A stretch of DNA of 34,496 nt from an uncultured Lachnospiraceae bacterium (GTDB lineage Bacteria; Bacillota; Clostridia; Lachnospirales; Lachnospiraceae), in the NCBI GenBank assembly GCA_949948715.1, contig CATLGW010000029.1:1-34496 (forward strand), given 5' to 3'. A program made the position numbers and the translations under genes. The number at the start of each line of letters is the position of its first letter. The first letter of the stretch is position 1. The notes beneath the pieces were generated by a model. That model did not search any database, was not told the DNA's origin, and was given only the letters and a program-made list of their open reading frames with translations. Shown here in pieces: positions 33,207 through 34,496 of the stretch.

Positions 33207-33235
33207 CAGAATCGCGGGCAGGCCCCGCGATTCTG
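33207..33235 (+). promoter_or_regulatory. Perfect hairpin ahead of small gene copy 1
   Basis: CAGAATCGCGGG pairs with CCCGCGATTCTG, a perfect 12-bp stem with a 5-nt loop, ending 13 bp before the start codon. There is no T run, so it is not a standard terminator. The same element recurs at 33809-33837 and 34411-34439. Confidence 0.7.
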
Positions 33236-33248
33236 TATGGGGATAAAC

Positions 33249-33674
33249 ATGAAAAGGGTAATGATTGTGTGTGAAGCCGTATTTTTTGTTCTGGTGGTAT
33301 GGGCTCATATATGGTATGACGGAGCGCTGGTGTTGCCGGAGGAGTCCGAGATGGAAGGGATCTATATATATAACAACTATGATGGGACTTGTAGCTACAA
33401 AGCCAGGCTGGACGAGGAGGATATGGCGTATGTGGCGTCGCTGTTAGCCCAGGTGAGGCTGAGGGGCATGGGGACGGAGGATTTTTTGTGGGACGGCGTA
33501 TTTTCAAGAATGTATTATATTAAGCTTAAGGACGGTACAGGATTTTATTTCTCCGCGAGCAATCCGTTTTATATCATAGACCATGCCATAGGATATAAAT
33601 CGGATTATTATCTTGCGGAAGATTTAAGAAATGAATTTTATGAGCTGAATGCGAAGTACTTCAAGCCGGAATAG
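33249..33674 (+). CDS. Small membrane-anchored protein, array copy 1
   Basis: The protein is 141 aa from ATG 33249, with GGGG six bases upstream; an ATG at 33237 sits on the hairpin edge and is less likely. Residues about 4-23 (VMIVCEAVFFVLVVWAHIW) form one membrane segment or uncleaved signal anchor. The rest, about 118 residues, is predicted to be outside the cell: acidic, Tyr-rich, with YIYNNYDGTCSYKA, DEEDMAYVASLLAQ and a closing YELNAKYFKPE. I recognise no family. The position directly after a secreted cysteine protease, within repeats that also carry the protease tail, suggests a functional link such as inhibitor or immunity protein (inference). Copy 2 differs at 10 residues. Confidence 0.8.
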   Translation: MKRVMIVCEAVFFVLVVWAHIWYDGALVLPEESEMEGIYIYNNYDGTCSYKARLDEEDMAYVASLLAQVRLRGMGTEDFLWDGVFSRMYYIKLKDGTGFYFSASNPFYIIDHAIGYKSDYYLAEDLRNEFYELNAKYFKPE

Positions 33675-33702
33675 GCTGGAGAGAACCGCTATGGAAGAGA
33701 CG

Positions 33703-33779
33703 ACGGCAGCGCCTATAGCTATGCGGGAGCGCTCTCCACAACCCTGACATTGGATCGGGCTATCTGCGAGGAATGGTAG
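33703..33779 (+). pseudogene. Duplicated protease C-terminal tail, copy 1
   Basis: This stretch repeats the protease codons for GSAYSYAGALSTTLTLDRAI and CEEW plus the stop. It has no start codon of its own. It lies in the same reading frame as the preceding small gene, separated from it by that gene's TAG (33672-33674), so readthrough would add 34 residues including this tail. Confidence 0.85.
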
Positions 33780-33808
33780 ACCGGTAACGGAGGAATTTTC
33801 TATTTGAC

Positions 33809-33837
33809 CAGAATCGCGGGCAGGCCCCGCGATTCTG
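33809..33837 (+). promoter_or_regulatory. Perfect hairpin ahead of small gene copy 2
   Basis: Identical 12-bp stem and 5-nt loop to the element at 33207-33235, again ending 13 bp before the start codon. Confidence 0.7.
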
Positions 33838-33850
33838 TATGGGGATAAAC

Positions 33851-34276
33851 ATGAAAAGGGTAATGATTGTGTGTGAAGCCGTATTTTTTGTTCTGGTGGT
33901 ATGGGCTCATATATGGTATGACGGAGCGCTGGTGTTGCCGGAGGAGTCCGAGATGGAAGGGATCTATATATACAACAATTATGATTGGTCCAGCGACTAT
34001 AAAGTCAGGCTGGACGAGGAGGATATGGCGTATGTGGCGTCGCTGTTAGCCCAGGTGAGGCTGAGGGGCATGGGGACGGAGGATTATTTGTGGGACGGCG
34101 TATCATCAAGTATGTATTATATTAAGCTTAAGGACGGTACAGGTTTTGGTTTCTCCGCGAGCAATCCGTTTTATATCATAGACCATGCCATAGGATATAA
34201 ATCAGATTATTATCTTGCGGAAGATTTAAGAAATGTATTTTATGAGCTGAATGCGAAGTACTTCAAGCCGGAATAG
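33851..34276 (+). CDS. Small membrane-anchored protein, array copy 2
   Basis: The protein is 141 aa, the second complete copy, with the same start context and membrane segment as copy 1. Ten residues differ. Five are clustered in NNYDWSSDYKVRLD (Gly-Thr-Cys-Ser become Trp-Ser-Ser-Asp, and Ala becomes Val). Three lie around EDYLWDGVSSSMYY, one is in FGFSAS (Tyr to Gly), and one is near the end (Glu to Val in LRNVFYEL). The lone external cysteine of copy 1 (in DGTCSY) is lost here. Only about five synonymous changes accompany these, and the flanking repeat DNA is almost unchanged. The function is unknown; variation confined to the exported part suggests a binding surface that is being diversified. 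Confidence 0.8.
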   Translation: MKRVMIVCEAVFFVLVVWAHIWYDGALVLPEESEMEGIYIYNNYDWSSDYKVRLDEEDMAYVASLLAQVRLRGMGTEDYLWDGVSSSMYYIKLKDGTGFGFSASNPFYIIDHAIGYKSDYYLAEDLRNVFYELNAKYFKPE

Positions 34277-34304
34277 GCTGGAGAGAGCCGCTATGGAAGA
34301 GACG

Positions 34305-34381
34305 ACGGCAGCGCCTATAGCTATGCGGGAGCGCTCTCCACAACCCTGACATTGGATCGGGCTATCTGTGAGGAATGGTAG
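34305..34381 (+). pseudogene. Duplicated protease C-terminal tail, copy 2
   Basis: Second repeat of the last 24 protease codons, with one silent difference (TGC to TGT in the ICEEW segment). Like copy 1, it is in frame with the preceding small gene across a TAG. Confidence 0.85.
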
Positions 34382-34410
34382 ACCGGTAACGGAGGAATTT
34401 TCTATTTGAC

Positions 34411-34439
34411 CAGAATCGCGGGCAGGCCCCGCGATTCTG
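34411..34439 (+). promoter_or_regulatory. Perfect hairpin ahead of small gene copy 3
   Basis: Third identical 12-bp stem with a 5-nt loop, ahead of the truncated third small gene. Confidence 0.7.
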
Positions 34440-34452
34440 TATGGGGATAAAC

Positions 34453-34496
34453 ATGAAAAGGGTAATGATTGTGTGTGAAGCCGTATTTTTTGTTCT
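34453..34496 (+). CDS. Small membrane-anchored protein, array copy 3 (cut by window end)
   Basis: Only the first 14 codons are inside the window, reading MKRVMIVCEAVFFV, identical to copies 1 and 2. It shows that the array has at least three small genes. Confidence 0.75.
   Translation, partial: MKRVMIVCEAVFFV

Larger units (their letters stand above)
33101..34496 (+). repeat. 602-bp tandem repeat array, at least 2.3 units
   Basis: Units begin at 33101, 33703 and 34305 (exact period 602) and the third runs off the window. Each unit holds the final 24 codons and stop of the protease gene, about 30 bp with a GGAGG, a 12-bp hairpin, and one small-protein gene. A 28-bp junction (33675-33702 in unit one) then leads to the next unit. 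Outside the small gene the copies are almost identical, so the duplication is recent or kept uniform by gene conversion. The array probably continues to the right. Confidence 0.95.

Overview
The window looks like a chromosomal segment of a Lachnospiraceae-type Clostridium relative (inferred). The evidence is the combination of a Tyr T-box in front of tyrS, AddA/AddB recombination nucleases, a TPP-controlled ThiT, a DegV protein, a LytTR/DUF3021 pair, a stand-alone MraY paralogue and strong AGGAGG ribosome binding sites. Most of the DNA is GC-rich. Two stretches are clearly AT-rich and read as acquired DNA: about 1-2500 and about 28,830-31,650.

Layout. 1-2460: the tail of an unknown + strand gene, convergent with a large P-loop NTPase/TPR protein. 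2617-3680: a LytTR regulator and its DUF3021 membrane partner. 3696-4252: tRNA-Val(CAC) on the minus strand, then a Tyr T-box leader. 4344-8220: tyrS, degV, an exonuclease III and a 3-methyladenine-type DNA glycosylase. 8238-18883: addB and addA, separated by a soluble hybrid histidine kinase and a convergent D-lactate dehydrogenase. 18901-19831 (minus): thiT with a TPP riboswitch. 19877-20130: low-complexity GACAG-rich tract. 20144-22903: a TetM/EF-G-like GTPase fused to a YacP/Rae1-like NYN nuclease domain. 23002-28810: MraY-like transferase, GreA, a HAD-CPBP fusion, a GT2 glycosyltransferase, an OGG-type glycosylase and a WYL regulator. 29166-31626: TetR regulator, a CrtI-like FAD oxidoreductase and a broken sigma-like gene of conjugative-element type. 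31696-34496: a zinc-ribbon protein, a secreted papain-like cysteine protease, and a 602-bp tandem array.

How the genes relate. Genome maintenance is strongly represented: exonuclease III, two base-excision glycosylases and both AddAB subunits. Translation is represented by TyrRS, a tRNA and the GTPase-nuclease fusion. The thiT leader combines a TPP aptamer with a hairpin that is both a terminator and a cover for the Shine-Dalgarno sequence.

Most unusual items. (1) At the right end, a secreted cysteine protease gene is followed by at least three 602-bp repeats. Each carries a copy of the last 24 codons of the protease, a perfect 12-bp hairpin and a small membrane-anchored protein gene. The two complete small proteins differ at 10 residues, while the rest of the unit is almost unchanged. 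(2) The ribosome-protection-type GTPase is joined to a domain related to a ribosome A-site mRNA endonuclease. (3) A HAD phosphatase is fused to a CPBP intramembrane protease. All functional proposals for these are inference.
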